Assembly: GCA_003210825.1 (NCBI GenBank)
Contig: QCUF01000008.1
Coordinates: forward strand, 1 to 33,435
Source: Prochlorococcus sp. AG-676-P15-1
GTDB lineage: Bacteria > Cyanobacteriota > Cyanobacteriia > PCC-6307 > Cyanobiaceae
Direction of reading: 5' to 3'
DNA: 33,435 nt
Under the pieces are notes generated by a model that did not search any database, was not told where the DNA came from, and saw only the letters and a program-made list of their open reading frames with translations. Positions 1-10,533 of the stretch are shown here, in pieces. The translations under genes were made by a program, and so were the position numbers. How positions within the stretch are numbered: position 1 is the first letter of the stretch; every line of letters starts with the position of its first letter.

Positions 1-356
1 GAAGATTTAATAGTTGCATGAGTTGCTAAAACACCAATATATTTTTTAGTTACTGTTTCTGAAACTGAATGAATCAGATCAAAACATGGAATTTCTAGAT
101 TATTTTCCAAAATATCTAATGCACATGCATTTGTTGTATTACAAGCTATAAGTAATGCATCCAAATTCTTATCTTTAAACCAATTACAAATTTCCCTTGC
201 GAAAGATCTTATTTGTTCTAAATCTTTATTTCCATATGGGATTCTTTTTGTATCTGCCAAATAATAAACCTCAAGATCTTTACGAGTTTTTAGTAAAGAA
301 CTAAGGATAGTAAAACCTCCAATACCACTATCGAATATTCCTATTTTAAGATTCAT
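1..356 (-). CDS. murI: Glutamate racemase, partial (C-terminus beyond left edge)
   Basis: Reverse-strand translation from ATG at 356: MNLKIGIFDSGIGGFTILSSLLKTRKDLEVYYLADTKRIPYGNKDLEQIR...LDALLIACNTTNACALDIL...; FDSGxGG, PYG and ACNT(T/A) motifs of MurI. Frame open to the left edge; not in the supplied ORF track. Confidence 0.95.
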   Translation of the reverse strand, partial: MNLKIGIFDSGIGGFTILSSLLKTRKDLEVYYLADTKRIPYGNKDLEQIRSFAREICNWFKDKNLDALLIACNTTNACALDILENNLEIPCFDLIHSVSETVTKKYIGVLATHATIKS

Positions 357-1444
357 TATGTCCTTGAAAGATATTCAAGAATACCTTTTGTTATTGCATA
401 AGCTATTCTTTGGCGATGGATAGATTTTTCTAGCCTCCTAGCATCTAACCTTCCTGTTAAAAAACCTATTTCTACAAGTACTGCTGGCATTCTCGTATTC
501 TTAATAACGAAAAATCTAGCTTGTCTGACCCCTCTATCCGGACTCCCAGGAGAAACCTTAAGTATTTGTTTTTGAATTTTTTTTGCCAAAAGTCGTCCTC
601 TCCATCCTGTGTAATAAAAAGTTTCTAATCCGTTGATATCTCTTCTTTTACCTCTAGAAGCATTCGCATGAATACTCACAAAGATATCAGCATCAGTTCT
701 ATTAGCCATTGAGACTCTTCGAGGTAAATCTAAATCAACTTCATTATTTCTGGTTAATCTAACCATCACACCTTTTTCAGATAATAATTTTTTTACTCGC
801 TTAGAAACATCAAGCACCACTTCTGTTTCTCTTAAACCTCCTATCCCAATTGCTCCGGGATCTGGTCCCCCATGGCCTGGATCAATGACAACATAAAACT
901 TATTTCGCTCAATATCAGGTAATTGCAAAAACTCATAATTTTTCCTTCTCGATTTAAATGGCTTTTGATAAGCCTTAGGATTGTTAGATGATTTGCTGAT
1001 TAGACCTTCACCAATTTTCTGAAAAGAATTTTTTGGTAATGAAAATAATTTAATTTTCCATCTGTTTTTATTAATCGCAACTAACTTCCAATTTAGAGGT
1101 TTTAAATTATTATTTTCCGTAAATTCCACAACTAATCTGGTTTTACCTTTATTTGGTTTACCTAATCTAATTTCTTTTATTGGACCATTTCCTTCTATTG
1201 TTCTTGGAGTTTTTAGTTCTCCAGGGAAATCTATCCAAAATCTATCCCCAAATACATCCCCTCCTTTTTGAAAGTAGGCCTTTAATTTTGAATTTGATTT
1301 AGTTCTTAATTCTAAAACTCCATTAGAATTCAAAATCCAAGCAGCTAGCGCACTAGATGATTTTGCTGGGTAAATACTAGAATTTAAAAGTAAGAATATT
1401 GATAAACAGCGAACAAGTTTATTAAAAAAAAACTTTGGCATCAT
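356..1444 (-). CDS. N-acetylmuramoyl-L-alanine amidase (amidase_3, AMIN-like N-terminal domain)
   Basis: Hydrophobic signal-like N-terminus; FYVVIDPGHGGPDPGAIG...LRETEVVLDVSKRV, VSIHANAS, LVEIGFLT motifs of amidase_3. Confidence 0.93.
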   Translation of the reverse strand: MMPKFFFNKLVRCLSIFLLLNSSIYPAKSSSALAAWILNSNGVLELRTKSNSKLKAYFQKGGDVFGDRFWIDFPGELKTPRTIEGNGPIKEIRLGKPNKGKTRLVVEFTENNNLKPLNWKLVAINKNRWKIKLFSLPKNSFQKIGEGLISKSSNNPKAYQKPFKSRRKNYEFLQLPDIERNKFYVVIDPGHGGPDPGAIGIGGLRETEVVLDVSKRVKKLLSEKGVMVRLTRNNEVDLDLPRRVSMANRTDADIFVSIHANASRGKRRDINGLETFYYTGWRGRLLAKKIQKQILKVSPGSPDRGVRQARFFVIKNTRMPAVLVEIGFLTGRLDARRLEKSIHRQRIAYAITKGILEYLSRT

Positions 1445-2268
1445 TTTGCAAAGATCTTAGATTTTCTATGTTTTAAACTTGGCATCTGCTCTCTTATCTT
1501 TTTGACTCTCTCTTTATCTGCAGGGGCTATTGCTGCTCCTTGTGTTTTTCCTGCATCAGACAAAACAGTTCCCCAAGGGTCTATAACCATGGCATGTCCA
1601 TGACTTTGTCTTCTTCCATAGTGAACACCTGTTTGAGCAGGTGCTACCACATAAGCTGTATTTTCAATTGCTCTCGCTTGAAGTAAAATTTGCCAATGGT
1701 CTTTTCCTGTAAACGCTGTAAATGCAGCAGGAATCATTATAAGTTCAGCACCTTTCGAGGAAAGGTGTCTATAAAGTTCAGGGAATCTAACATCGTAACA
1801 AATAGACAATCCTATCTTACAAAGGTCTGGCACATCAATAACTGGAGGATGCTCCTCTCCAGACAAAATAGTTGATGATTCTTTGTATAGGTTCCCGTCA
1901 GGCAAATCAACATCAAAAAGATGGATTTTGTCATATTTTGCTAAAACCAGTCCATCTTTGCCAAAAAGGGCTGATCTATTGTAAGTATGACGATCATCTC
2001 CTGCAGGGACAGGATAACCTCCTCCTAAGAGAAAAACTTGATATCTTTGAGACATCGTTTTTAGGAAGTTAGTACATTTTATTGATAATTCAGAAGCCAT
2101 TCTAAGTTTTTCATTATCTTCGCCTAAAAATGCAAAATTTTCTGGTAATCCTATTAGTTCTGCCCCCCTCCTAGAGGCTAATTCAATCTGTTCCTCGGCT
2201 TCAGCAAAATTTGCTTCAACGTTAGAAGTACTCGTTATTTGTAAAGCGGCTACTAAAAAATCGGTCAA
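1441..2268 (-). CDS. Carbon-nitrogen hydrolase (nitrilase superfamily, Nit1/Nit2-like)
   Basis: Glu-Lys-Cys triad contexts: GLPENFAFL, KYDKIHLFDVDLP, GLSICYDVRFPELYR. 4-bp overlap with the amidase start. Confidence 0.92.
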   Translation of the reverse strand: MTDFLVAALQITSTSNVEANFAEAEEQIELASRRGAELIGLPENFAFLGEDNEKLRMASELSIKCTNFLKTMSQRYQVFLLGGGYPVPAGDDRHTYNRSALFGKDGLVLAKYDKIHLFDVDLPDGNLYKESSTILSGEEHPPVIDVPDLCKIGLSICYDVRFPELYRHLSSKGAELIMIPAAFTAFTGKDHWQILLQARAIENTAYVVAPAQTGVHYGRRQSHGHAMVIDPWGTVLSDAGKTQGAAIAPADKERVKKIREQMPSLKHRKSKIFAK

Positions 2269-2298
2269 GATTTAACTCCTAGAAAATAAATTCGCGAA

Positions 2299-3027
2299 TT
2301 ATGAGGCACGAATTACACCTCTCTCAACTTGAGTAGGAACAATATCTAAACAATCAAGTTCAGAACAACACTTAAAATCATCTTCATAATCACCAAGACT
2401 TGTCAATCTTTTGCCATGAGTTGCTGTCTTTAAACATTTTTGGATATTATTCTTCCAAACGTTCCAAAGTGCTAGTGAAGCCTGCAATTCATCATTAAAA
2501 ATATTCACTTCAGAGTTAAAGTTTTCTTTAATATATGTAGCGAGTGCACCTGCTGCTAAAGAATCCTCCAATGAATAAGACCCTTCCCATCCACTACCTA
2601 ATATGAGAACGTTTTTCTTGTTTAAAGATATTATCCTTTCAGCAACTGCTTTTCTATTTGGGAGGGCCATCGCAAACAAATGTTCTACATTTTGAACTTT
2701 TTTCAGTGATTTAGTACCATTTGTCGTACTCATAAATAGTCTTTTACCTTGAACAGTATCTTTGGTTACAGATAATGGGGAGTTACCTAAATCAAAACCG
2801 TCTATCATTTTTCCACCTCTTTCTGCAAGCATGAGTCTTTTATGAGCATCCCACTTTTGAGCAGTATTCTTTAATAACTCCAAATCAGAAAAAACTTGAA
2901 TTGAATCTGCCCCGTTTTTCAATGCCCAAGAAATTGTTGTTGTTGCTCTTAAAACATCTATAACAACGGCTATATCAGAATCAGTTTTTGGAACATCATC
3001 TGCAACATGGTAGTAAGAAAGATTAAT
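2299..3027 (-). CDS. comB: Probable 2-phosphosulfolactate phosphatase (ComB family); start codon uncertain, ATT proposed
   Basis: Track ORF starts at an internal TTG (2922), but the same frame continues upstream: (I)NLSYYHVADDVPKTDSDIAVVIDVLRATTTISWALKNGADSIQVFSDLE..., containing the family VIDVLRATTT motif. In-frame stop (TAA) at 3066-3064; no ATG/GTG/TTG between it and 2922. Confidence 0.85.
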   Translation of the reverse strand: MNLSYYHVADDVPKTDSDIAVVIDVLRATTTISWALKNGADSIQVFSDLELLKNTAQKWDAHKRLMLAERGGKMIDGFDLGNSPLSVTKDTVQGKRLFMSTTNGTKSLKKVQNVEHLFAMALPNRKAVAERIISLNKKNVLILGSGWEGSYSLEDSLAAGALATYIKENFNSEVNIFNDELQASLALWNVWKNNIQKCLKTATHGKRLTSLGDYEDDFKCCSELDCLDIVPTQVERGVIRAS

Positions 3028-3154
3028 AGTAAATTGCCATTCTATAGTTATTATAGAAAACAGTTACTTAACTTTTAATTTTTTTTTTTAAAACAAACTT
3101 ATTGATATTATGTACCTATGAAAAAATTTATAGAAATTTAACCAAATTATTAAT

Positions 3155-4471
3155 TTGAATACTAATCACATCCGCACCGTTAAAGGTGGAGGAAGTTTAC
3201 AAGGAACAATAAAAGTACCTGGAGATAAGTCAATCTCGCATAGATCTTTGATAATAGGAAGTATTGCAGAAGGCGAAACAAATATTGAAGGGTTTTTATA
3301 CTCTGAAGACCCACTGTCAACTGCTGATTGTCTAAGGAAATTAGGTGTAAATATTCCTGAAATAAAAAAGAATCAAAGTTTTACTATAAAAGGTTTAGGT
3401 ATTGATGGTTTTAGAGAACCTGAACAAATTCTTGATTGCGGAAATTCAGGAACAACTATGAGGTTATTAATGGGTCTTTTGGCGGGACAAGAAGGTAATA
3501 ATTTTATCTTAACTGGAGACAAATCTCTTAATGAAAGACCAATGGGAAGAGTTAGCAAGCCATTATCACTTATGGGAGGCAATATTAACGGTAGAAAGAA
3601 CGGGACAAAAGCACCTATTTCTATTACTGGAAATAAATTAAAAGGTTGTGTAATTGGAACTCCAGTAGCTAGTGCTCAAGTTAAATCTGCGATACTATTA
3701 GCAGGATTAAATGCATCTGGAACTACTACAGTTATTGAGCCTGCATCCTCCAGAGATCATACTGAAAGAATGCTTAAAGCATTTGGGGCTGACATAAATA
3801 TTAGAGGAGAATTAGGAAGAAATATAGTTATAAAATCAGGAAATAATTTGACAGGTCAAAATATATTGATTCCAGGAGACATTAGCTCCGCAGCTTTTTG
3901 GATGATTGCCGCATCAATAGTACCAGAATCTGAAATTATCATTAAAAACGTAGGACTAAATCCAACTAGAACAGGGATATTGAATGTAATGGATGAAATG
4001 GGATGTAACTATAAAATTTTAGACAAATCTACAATTGCAGGAGAACCGATAGGTTCTATAAAGGTAAAATATGCAAGTAATTTAAAACCTTTCAAAGTAG
4101 AAGGAGATATTCTTCCAAAACTTATAGATGAAATTCCAATACTTACAGTAGCAGCTTGTTTTTGTAGTGGAGTTTCAGAAATTAAAGATGCAAAAGAATT
4201 AAGAGTTAAAGAAACAGACAGATTAAAAGTTATGGCAACCCAACTAAAAAAGTTTGGTGCAAATATTTTAGAAAAGGAAGATGGTTTAATAATTAATGGT
4301 GAGTCTAAGTTTCATTCTGCTGAAGTTGATAGTGAAACTGATCATCGTGTATCAATGAGCCTCGCTATAGCTTCACTTTTAGCAAAGGGTTCCTCAAAGA
4401 TTGCAAGAGCGGAGGCTTCAAGAGTTTCCTATCCAAATTTTTGGGACGATCTAGAAAAACTAATTAACTGA
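3155..4471 (+). CDS. aroA: 3-phosphoshikimate 1-carboxyvinyltransferase (EPSP synthase)
   Basis: [51 protein letters not shown] motifs; start appears to be TTG. Confidence 0.97.
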   Translation: MNTNHIRTVKGGGSLQGTIKVPGDKSISHRSLIIGSIAEGETNIEGFLYSEDPLSTADCLRKLGVNIPEIKKNQSFTIKGLGIDGFREPEQILDCGNSGTTMRLLMGLLAGQEGNNFILTGDKSLNERPMGRVSKPLSLMGGNINGRKNGTKAPISITGNKLKGCVIGTPVASAQVKSAILLAGLNASGTTTVIEPASSRDHTERMLKAFGADINIRGELGRNIVIKSGNNLTGQNILIPGDISSAAFWMIAASIVPESEIIIKNVGLNPTRTGILNVMDEMGCNYKILDKSTIAGEPIGSIKVKYASNLKPFKVEGDILPKLIDEIPILTVAACFCSGVSEIKDAKELRVKETDRLKVMATQLKKFGANILEKEDGLIINGESKFHSAEVDSETDHRVSMSLAIASLLAKGSSKIARAEASRVSYPNFWDDLEKLIN

Positions 4472-4484
4472 TCCGAGAGAATTC

Positions 4485-5375
4485 TTGTCAGAATTAAAAG
4501 AAGTCTTAACTAAAGATGGTAGTTTTACATTAAGGAGTCTCGTTTTTGAAGAGAATTTTCATTGTCTTGAAGGGGCTCTAAAAGAAACTGAAATTAAATT
4601 CATAAATCCCTCTGATTTAAAAAGATTTAAAGATAAGTCTCTAAACGTATTAGATATATGCTTTGGGCTAGGATACAATTCAGCTTCATTATTTAATAAC
4701 CTAATTAAACAAAATTCTTTTATAAATTGGTATGCTTTAGAAATTGATAAAAAGCCTCTAGAGTATTCTCTAGAAAATAAATCATTTCAAAAGTTATGGC
4801 ATCCAAAAGTTTTTAAAATATTTAAATCATTATCAAAGACTTCTAAATATAAAGATCAATCTTTTAGATGTGATATTTTATGGGGCGATGCAAGAGAACA
4901 AATAAAAAATATTCCTCCAAATATTAAATTCGATTTAATTTATTTAGATGGGTTTTCCCCTCAAAAATGTCCTCAAGTTTGGTCTGTTGAATTTTTAGAA
5001 AAAGTGACTCAAAAACTTAATCCTCAAGGATATTTAATAACTTACTCTTGTTCAGCTGCGATAAGAAGAACAATAAAAGATTTTGGTTTGAAAATTTTTA
5101 ATATTAAGCCAAACTTAGTCTCTAAAAATTTATGGAGTAACGGGACAATTGCTGTAAAAATCATTGACGAAAAAGTTTTGCAAAATAATTTATATTTTAA
5201 AAAATTATCTTCGATGGAAGAAGAACATTTATTGACTAAAGCAGGTATCCCCTATCGTGACCCCACTTTAAGTTCAAATCCAAAAGATATTATTCAAAAA
5301 AGAGTCAAAGAACAATCGTTATCTAATCTCAAAACTTCAAAAAAATGGAGAGCTAAATGGGGAATGACGAAATAG
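4485..5375 (+). CDS. MnmC-like (DUF752) SAM-dependent methyltransferase, putative tRNA mnm5-type modification enzyme
   Basis: LTKDGSFTLRSLVFEENFHCLEGALKET, LDICFGLGYNSAS, FDLIYLDGFSPQKCPQVWS, LITYSCSAAIRRTIKDFG resemble the MnmC methyltransferase domain; no FAD oxidoreductase domain. TTG start. Confidence 0.82.
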   Translation: MSELKEVLTKDGSFTLRSLVFEENFHCLEGALKETEIKFINPSDLKRFKDKSLNVLDICFGLGYNSASLFNNLIKQNSFINWYALEIDKKPLEYSLENKSFQKLWHPKVFKIFKSLSKTSKYKDQSFRCDILWGDAREQIKNIPPNIKFDLIYLDGFSPQKCPQVWSVEFLEKVTQKLNPQGYLITYSCSAAIRRTIKDFGLKIFNIKPNLVSKNLWSNGTIAVKIIDEKVLQNNLYFKKLSSMEEEHLLTKAGIPYRDPTLSSNPKDIIQKRVKEQSLSNLKTSKKWRAKWGMTK

Positions 5376-5415
5376 AAGTTAAACAGTAAAATTTAGATAA
5401 AATATCTAAATAAAT

Positions 5416-6765
5416 ATGTTAACTGTTGCGATATTAGCTGCAGGTAAGGGTACAAGGATGGCAAGCTCGCTACCTAAAGTCTTACATAAATTATCAGGTA
5501 AGACTCTCCTTCAAAGAGTTATCGATTCTTGTAATGAATTAAAACCGAATAAAATATTTATCTTGGTGGGTCACAAATCAAAGGAGGTAGAAGATTCGGT
5601 ACTTAAAAATAAAAACATTAACTTTATTTATCAAAATCCGCAAAAAGGAACAGGGCATGCAATTCAAGTTCTCTCTCAGCAAGTAAAAAAACATGAAGGC
5701 AAATTGATGGTTCTAAATGGGGATGTGCCACTTATCAAAGCAGAAACTTTGAAAGACCTTATTAAATATCATGACTCAAAAACAGCCGATGTCACCTTAA
5801 TAACTTCTAGAAAAAAAAATCCTCATGGCTATGGAAGAGTATTTGTTGAAAATAATTTAATTAAAAGGATAGTCGAAGAAAAAGATTGCAATAAAGATGA
5901 ACGTTCAAATTTATTGACTAATGCTGGAATTTACTGCTTTAGTTGGAAAATTTTATCAACGATAATTAATACTCTAAAAAGTAACAATAAACAAAAAGAA
6001 ATTTATCTAACTGATACTATTAGCTTACTAAAAAATTCCTATAGCTTTGAAGTTGAAGATAGTATAGAACTTCAAGGAATTAATAATAGAGTTCAATTAT
6101 CAGAATGCGAAGAAAATATTCAAACCATAATTAAAAAGAAACATATGCTTGGAGGAGTAACTATTCTCCATCCACAGAGTTGCACAATAAGTGAAGAGTC
6201 AACAATTGGATTAGATGTAATAATCGAAGCAAATACTCATATAAGAGGAAATTCTAAAATTTCTAATAATTGTAAAATTGGTCCAAATTCTTTCATAAAA
6301 GATACGATCGTTAATGATAATTGCGAAATTATAAATTCAACTATATTTAATTCAAAAATAATGGACCATGTAAAAATTGGTCCTTACAGTCATATAAGAC
6401 CTAATTGTGAAATTTCTTCTCATAGCAAAATTGGAAATTTTGTTGAGATAAAAAATAGCCATTTAGATGAAGATGTTAAGGTTAATCATCTAAGTTATAT
6501 TGGAGATTCAAAGGTTGGCAAATATACCAATATTGGAGCAGGAACTATTACAGCAAATTTTGATGGCACCAAAAAATATCAAACTAATATTGGTAAAAAC
6601 TCAAGTATTGGAGCAAATACAGTTTTAATAGCACCTATTAATCTTGGTGACTCAGTTACTACTGGAGCAGGCTCAGTAATTACTAAAGATACTCAAAATA
6701 ATTCCTTAGCTATTGCGAGAAGCAAACAAGTAAATATTGAAAACTGGAAAAAAAACAAATCCTAA
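5416..6765 (+). CDS. glmU: Bifunctional UDP-N-acetylglucosamine pyrophosphorylase / glucosamine-1-phosphate N-acetyltransferase
   Basis: [27 protein letters not shown]-terminal motif plus C-terminal hexapeptide repeats ([13 protein letters not shown]..., [21 protein letters not shown]). Confidence 0.98.
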   Translation: MLTVAILAAGKGTRMASSLPKVLHKLSGKTLLQRVIDSCNELKPNKIFILVGHKSKEVEDSVLKNKNINFIYQNPQKGTGHAIQVLSQQVKKHEGKLMVLNGDVPLIKAETLKDLIKYHDSKTADVTLITSRKKNPHGYGRVFVENNLIKRIVEEKDCNKDERSNLLTNAGIYCFSWKILSTIINTLKSNNKQKEIYLTDTISLLKNSYSFEVEDSIELQGINNRVQLSECEENIQTIIKKKHMLGGVTILHPQSCTISEESTIGLDVIIEANTHIRGNSKISNNCKIGPNSFIKDTIVNDNCEIINSTIFNSKIMDHVKIGPYSHIRPNCEISSHSKIGNFVEIKNSHLDEDVKVNHLSYIGDSKVGKYTNIGAGTITANFDGTKKYQTNIGKNSSIGANTVLIAPINLGDSVTTGAGSVITKDTQNNSLAIARSKQVNIENWKKNKS

Positions 6766-6767
6766 AA

Positions 6768-8138
6768 TTAATCAATTGATTTAATAACTTTTTCAAGCTG
6801 CCAACATCGGCTACCTTTGATAAGGATGAAATCACCACTTTTTGTATATTTATTTATAGTTTCAGGAACTTTTTTTATTTCATTAAGAAATAAGAATTTA
6901 GTACTCTTTTTTAAATAATCTGCATAATAGATTTCATCATTTTTATCGCAGATAAAAATACATTTTTTTATATCTGATTTATTTATAAAATCAAAAAGAT
7001 CTTTATGATATTTTTTACTTTTATTGCCTAATTCCTGCATACTACCAAAAATTAAAAAATGATTATTTGGATTATCTAATAAATTATTAATACATGCTTT
7101 TACAGATTCTGGAGAGGCATTATAGGTTTCATCATAGATGGTGGTCTTAATTGACTTGAGAATTTGATTCCTTCCACTTAAACGGACAAAATTAAATTTA
7201 TTATTATCTTTGAATTCTATTCCTAACTCTTTTGCAACCGCGTACACAAATAAGAAATTAAATGCATTGTGAAAACCTTGAAAAGATATTTCAAAGATCT
7301 TATCTTCTATGATTACAGAATTATTAGATCTATTAAAAAATCCTTGTAAATTACTTTTATTAATACTTTGAACTTTTTGATTTTTATCTAATAGTTCTAC
7401 TTTAATAATTCTTCCATTCCAATTTCTTTTTAAAGTTTTTTCTAAAAAAACATCATTTGCAGGAATAATTACAACGCCCCTTGGATTTAAATATTTAGTT
7501 ATTTCGCATTTTGCATAAGTGATATTTTGTTTTGAGCCTAGTATTCCAATATGAGCGCTGCCAATATTTGTAATAACTGCAATATCAGGTTCAGAAAATT
7601 TGGACAAATTTTCAATCTGCCCAAGACCTCTCATTCCCATCTCGAGTATTAAAGTTTTATCTCTCAAATCAGAATCAAGGATGGTGAGGCCTACCCCAAT
7701 TTCATTATTGAAATTTAACTGACTTGATTTAATTTTCCCTAATTGCTTTAAAACCTCTCCCATCATTTCTTTTGTAGTTGTTTTCCCAACTGACCCTGTA
7801 ATTCCTACAACAGGTATATTTAATTTTCTTCTTTTAAATAATGCTAATTTCTGAAAAGCTTCTAAAGTATCTGGGACGTTCCAAAAAGGATACTTATTAG
7901 GCAATAAATTCTGCATCCCATCTTTAATTACAACAGCTTTTCCTCCTTTTTTTATAACCTCATTAAGAAAACTATGTCCATCAAAATTTGTACCTTTTAT
8001 AGCAATAAAAAGTTCGCTATTTAATATAGTTCGACTGTCTAAACTTATATTTTTAAAAGTCTGAAATTGATTTGTAAGACTATCCCAATTTTTTATATTT
8101 CCTAAAATTTTATTAATATCAGGTATAGAAAAATCCAT
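6768..8138 (-). CDS. murF: UDP-N-acetylmuramoyl-tripeptide--D-alanyl-D-alanine ligase
   Basis: SLDSRTI...FIAIKGTNFDGHSFL; VVGITGSVGKTTTKEMM P-loop; EMGMRGLGQIENLS; ETYNASPESVKACI. Confidence 0.96.
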   Translation of the reverse strand: MDFSIPDINKILGNIKNWDSLTNQFQTFKNISLDSRTILNSELFIAIKGTNFDGHSFLNEVIKKGGKAVVIKDGMQNLLPNKYPFWNVPDTLEAFQKLALFKRRKLNIPVVGITGSVGKTTTKEMMGEVLKQLGKIKSSQLNFNNEIGVGLTILDSDLRDKTLILEMGMRGLGQIENLSKFSEPDIAVITNIGSAHIGILGSKQNITYAKCEITKYLNPRGVVIIPANDVFLEKTLKRNWNGRIIKVELLDKNQKVQSINKSNLQGFFNRSNNSVIIEDKIFEISFQGFHNAFNFLFVYAVAKELGIEFKDNNKFNFVRLSGRNQILKSIKTTIYDETYNASPESVKACINNLLDNPNNHFLIFGSMQELGNKSKKYHKDLFDFINKSDIKKCIFICDKNDEIYYADYLKKSTKFLFLNEIKKVPETINKYTKSGDFILIKGSRCWQLEKVIKSID

Positions 8139-8149
8139 TAAAACTTAGA

Positions 8150-9601
8150 TCACATTTTTTTAAGAGAAGGATCAGCAGATTGCCCATAAGAAAACTTTTC
8201 AATTTCTGCAATATCAGGGGATGGGGCTTTAATACCACATACATCTTTATACATCAATTCGTATTCTAATGCCGATCTCTCCCAACTAAATTCTTGACTC
8301 ATAGCTCTGAGCTGTAATGATTTCCAACTATCTTTATGCCTAAATGCCTCCCACGATCTTACTAAAGCAGTGTAAAAGTCAATCGGTTCAAATCGATCAA
8401 AGCAAAAACCTGTTCCACTATTATTCTCTGGATCATGAGGCAAAACAGTATCAACTAAGCCTCCAACTCTTCTTACTATTGGAATTGATCCATATCTCAT
8501 AGCAAGTAATTGACTGATACCACAAGGTTCAAATCTGCTTGGCATTAAGAATGCATCAGATCCTCCATATATAAGCCTTGATAAAGAATCATCATAAGTA
8601 AGAAACACCGAAAATCTTCCAGGATAATCTAATGCTAATTGCCATAATCCAGATTCTAAAGATCTTTCTCCTGTTCCTAATATAGCTATTTGAGAATCTG
8701 TATATGCGAGTAATCTTCTGGAAACTTGTAAAACCAAATCAACTCCTTTTTGGTCCACAAGTCTACTTACCATACCTAAAAGATATTTTTTACTATTAAC
8801 CTCAAGTCCCATTTCTTTCTGAAGAATAATCTTATTTTCTGATCTACTTTCTAAATTTTTAATATTGAATTGTGCAGGTAACACTTTATCTTTATCAGGA
8901 TCCCATTCATTTAGATCAATCCCGTTAAGGATACCTCTTAATTTTCCAGAAATATAATTCAATAACCCCTCAAGACTTTCTCCATACTCATGAGTTTTTA
9001 TCTCATCGGCATATGTGGGAGAAACTGCATTAACTCTATCTGCATACAACATTGCAGCAGCCATAGTGTGGTCTCCATGCATATACCATGGACACCAAGT
9101 CATTTTTTCAAGCTTCCATCTCCATGGTCCCTGATATTTTAAATTATGTATAGTAAATACAGTACTTACTTCAGGATCTTGATGCATCCAAACGGGAATC
9201 ATACCAGTGTGCCAATCATGGCAATGTAGAACTTGGGGCTTCCAATAATTCCAGGAAAATTCGGCGGTAGCACTTGCAAAAAATGTAAATCGCCAGTCCT
9301 CATCTTCTCCTCCATATATTTGTCCCGAATCAAAAGTTGGATGTCCCACTAAGTAGATTACGTAATTATGTATTGGATGTTTTGCTTCATATACAGAGAA
9401 ATCATTTCCCATAGTATTAGCTCTAAAGACTGGTTCTCTTGATACCTCTAGTAGATTCCATAATTTACCGTAGCCTGGAATTATAACTCTTACATCGTGA
9501 TCAAGTTTTATCAATGAGGGTGGTAAGGAACCTACCACATCTCCCATTCCTCCAACTTTGATCATTGGAGCGCATTCAGCAGCAGCAAGAAGAATTCTCA
9601 T
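8150..9601 (-). CDS. glgA: Glycogen synthase (ADP-glucose type, GT5)
   Basis: [27 protein letters not shown] (KxGGxxDV), [60 protein letters not shown]. Confidence 0.98.
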   Translation of the reverse strand: MRILLAAAECAPMIKVGGMGDVVGSLPPSLIKLDHDVRVIIPGYGKLWNLLEVSREPVFRANTMGNDFSVYEAKHPIHNYVIYLVGHPTFDSGQIYGGEDEDWRFTFFASATAEFSWNYWKPQVLHCHDWHTGMIPVWMHQDPEVSTVFTIHNLKYQGPWRWKLEKMTWCPWYMHGDHTMAAAMLYADRVNAVSPTYADEIKTHEYGESLEGLLNYISGKLRGILNGIDLNEWDPDKDKVLPAQFNIKNLESRSENKIILQKEMGLEVNSKKYLLGMVSRLVDQKGVDLVLQVSRRLLAYTDSQIAILGTGERSLESGLWQLALDYPGRFSVFLTYDDSLSRLIYGGSDAFLMPSRFEPCGISQLLAMRYGSIPIVRRVGGLVDTVLPHDPENNSGTGFCFDRFEPIDFYTALVRSWEAFRHKDSWKSLQLRAMSQEFSWERSALEYELMYKDVCGIKAPSPDIAEIEKFSYGQSADPSLKKM

Positions 9602-9645
9602 TGATTATTTTTTATAAAAAGTGCTTTTTAAAGAGTAAGAAGCTA

Positions 9646-10503
9646 TTAAGGGGTCCATCCGTAATCAGAAAAATTAGGTGGCCGTTTCTCAAGGAAGACA
9701 TCTCTGCCCTCTTTTGCTTCATCCGTCGAATAAAATAACTGAGTTGTGTACCCAGATAATTCTTGAATACCTGCTATCCCATCACACTCAGCATTAAATG
9801 ACGCCTTAAGTATTCGAATAGCAGTTGGACTATTCCGCAGAATCTCTCTTGCCCAGATTACACCCTCAGCTTCTAATTCTTCAATCTTTGTAATCGCATT
9901 TACCAAACCCATTTCTAAGGCTTCTTTAGAATTATATTTTCTACATAAAAACCAAATTTCTCTTGCCTTTCTTTGTCCCACCAATCTTGCTAAATAACTT
10001 GATCCAAATCCTGCATCAAAACTCCCAACTCTAGGACCGGTTTGTCCAAATATTGCATTTTCAGATGCAATACTTAGATCACAGACAAGATGTAAAACTT
10101 GCCCTCCACCTATTGCGAAACCAGGGACTAAAGCTATAACCACTTTAGGTAAAGTTCTTATTAGCCTTTGCAATTCCAATACATTTAATCTTTGATTACC
10201 CTCATGATCTTTATATCCATTTTGACCTCTAACACTTTGGTCCCCTCCTGAACAAAACGAAAACACCCCCTTTTTATCTGGTCCTGCGCCTGTTAAAAGT
10301 ACAACTCCAATTCCCTCATCATTTCTAACAAGATTGAAAGCATCTAACATCTCAGAAACTGTTTTTGGACGAAATGCATTTCTTTTCTCAGGTCGATTAA
10401 TTGCGATTCTTGCTATCCCATCTCCACTCTTATGAAACAAGATATCTTCATAAGATTTCCATTCAGTCCAATTTAAGTTAGTTTCTCCAGGTAAAACTTT
10501 CAT
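9646..10503 (-). CDS. menB: 1,4-dihydroxy-2-naphthoyl-CoA synthase
   Basis: Crotonase fold; [61 protein letters not shown] are typical of MenB; adjacent to menD. Confidence 0.97.
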   Translation of the reverse strand: MKVLPGETNLNWTEWKSYEDILFHKSGDGIARIAINRPEKRNAFRPKTVSEMLDAFNLVRNDEGIGVVLLTGAGPDKKGVFSFCSGGDQSVRGQNGYKDHEGNQRLNVLELQRLIRTLPKVVIALVPGFAIGGGQVLHLVCDLSIASENAIFGQTGPRVGSFDAGFGSSYLARLVGQRKAREIWFLCRKYNSKEALEMGLVNAITKIEELEAEGVIWAREILRNSPTAIRILKASFNAECDGIAGIQELSGYTTQLFYSTDEAKEGRDVFLEKRPPNFSDYGWTP

Positions 10504-10533
10504 AGATTTAAATAGTTTGAAAAAGCAAATTCA

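Noticed and set aside
1690-2072. Plus-strand small ORFs 1690..1875 and 1872..2072
   Set aside because: Lie antisense inside the well-supported nitrilase gene; no recognisable product.
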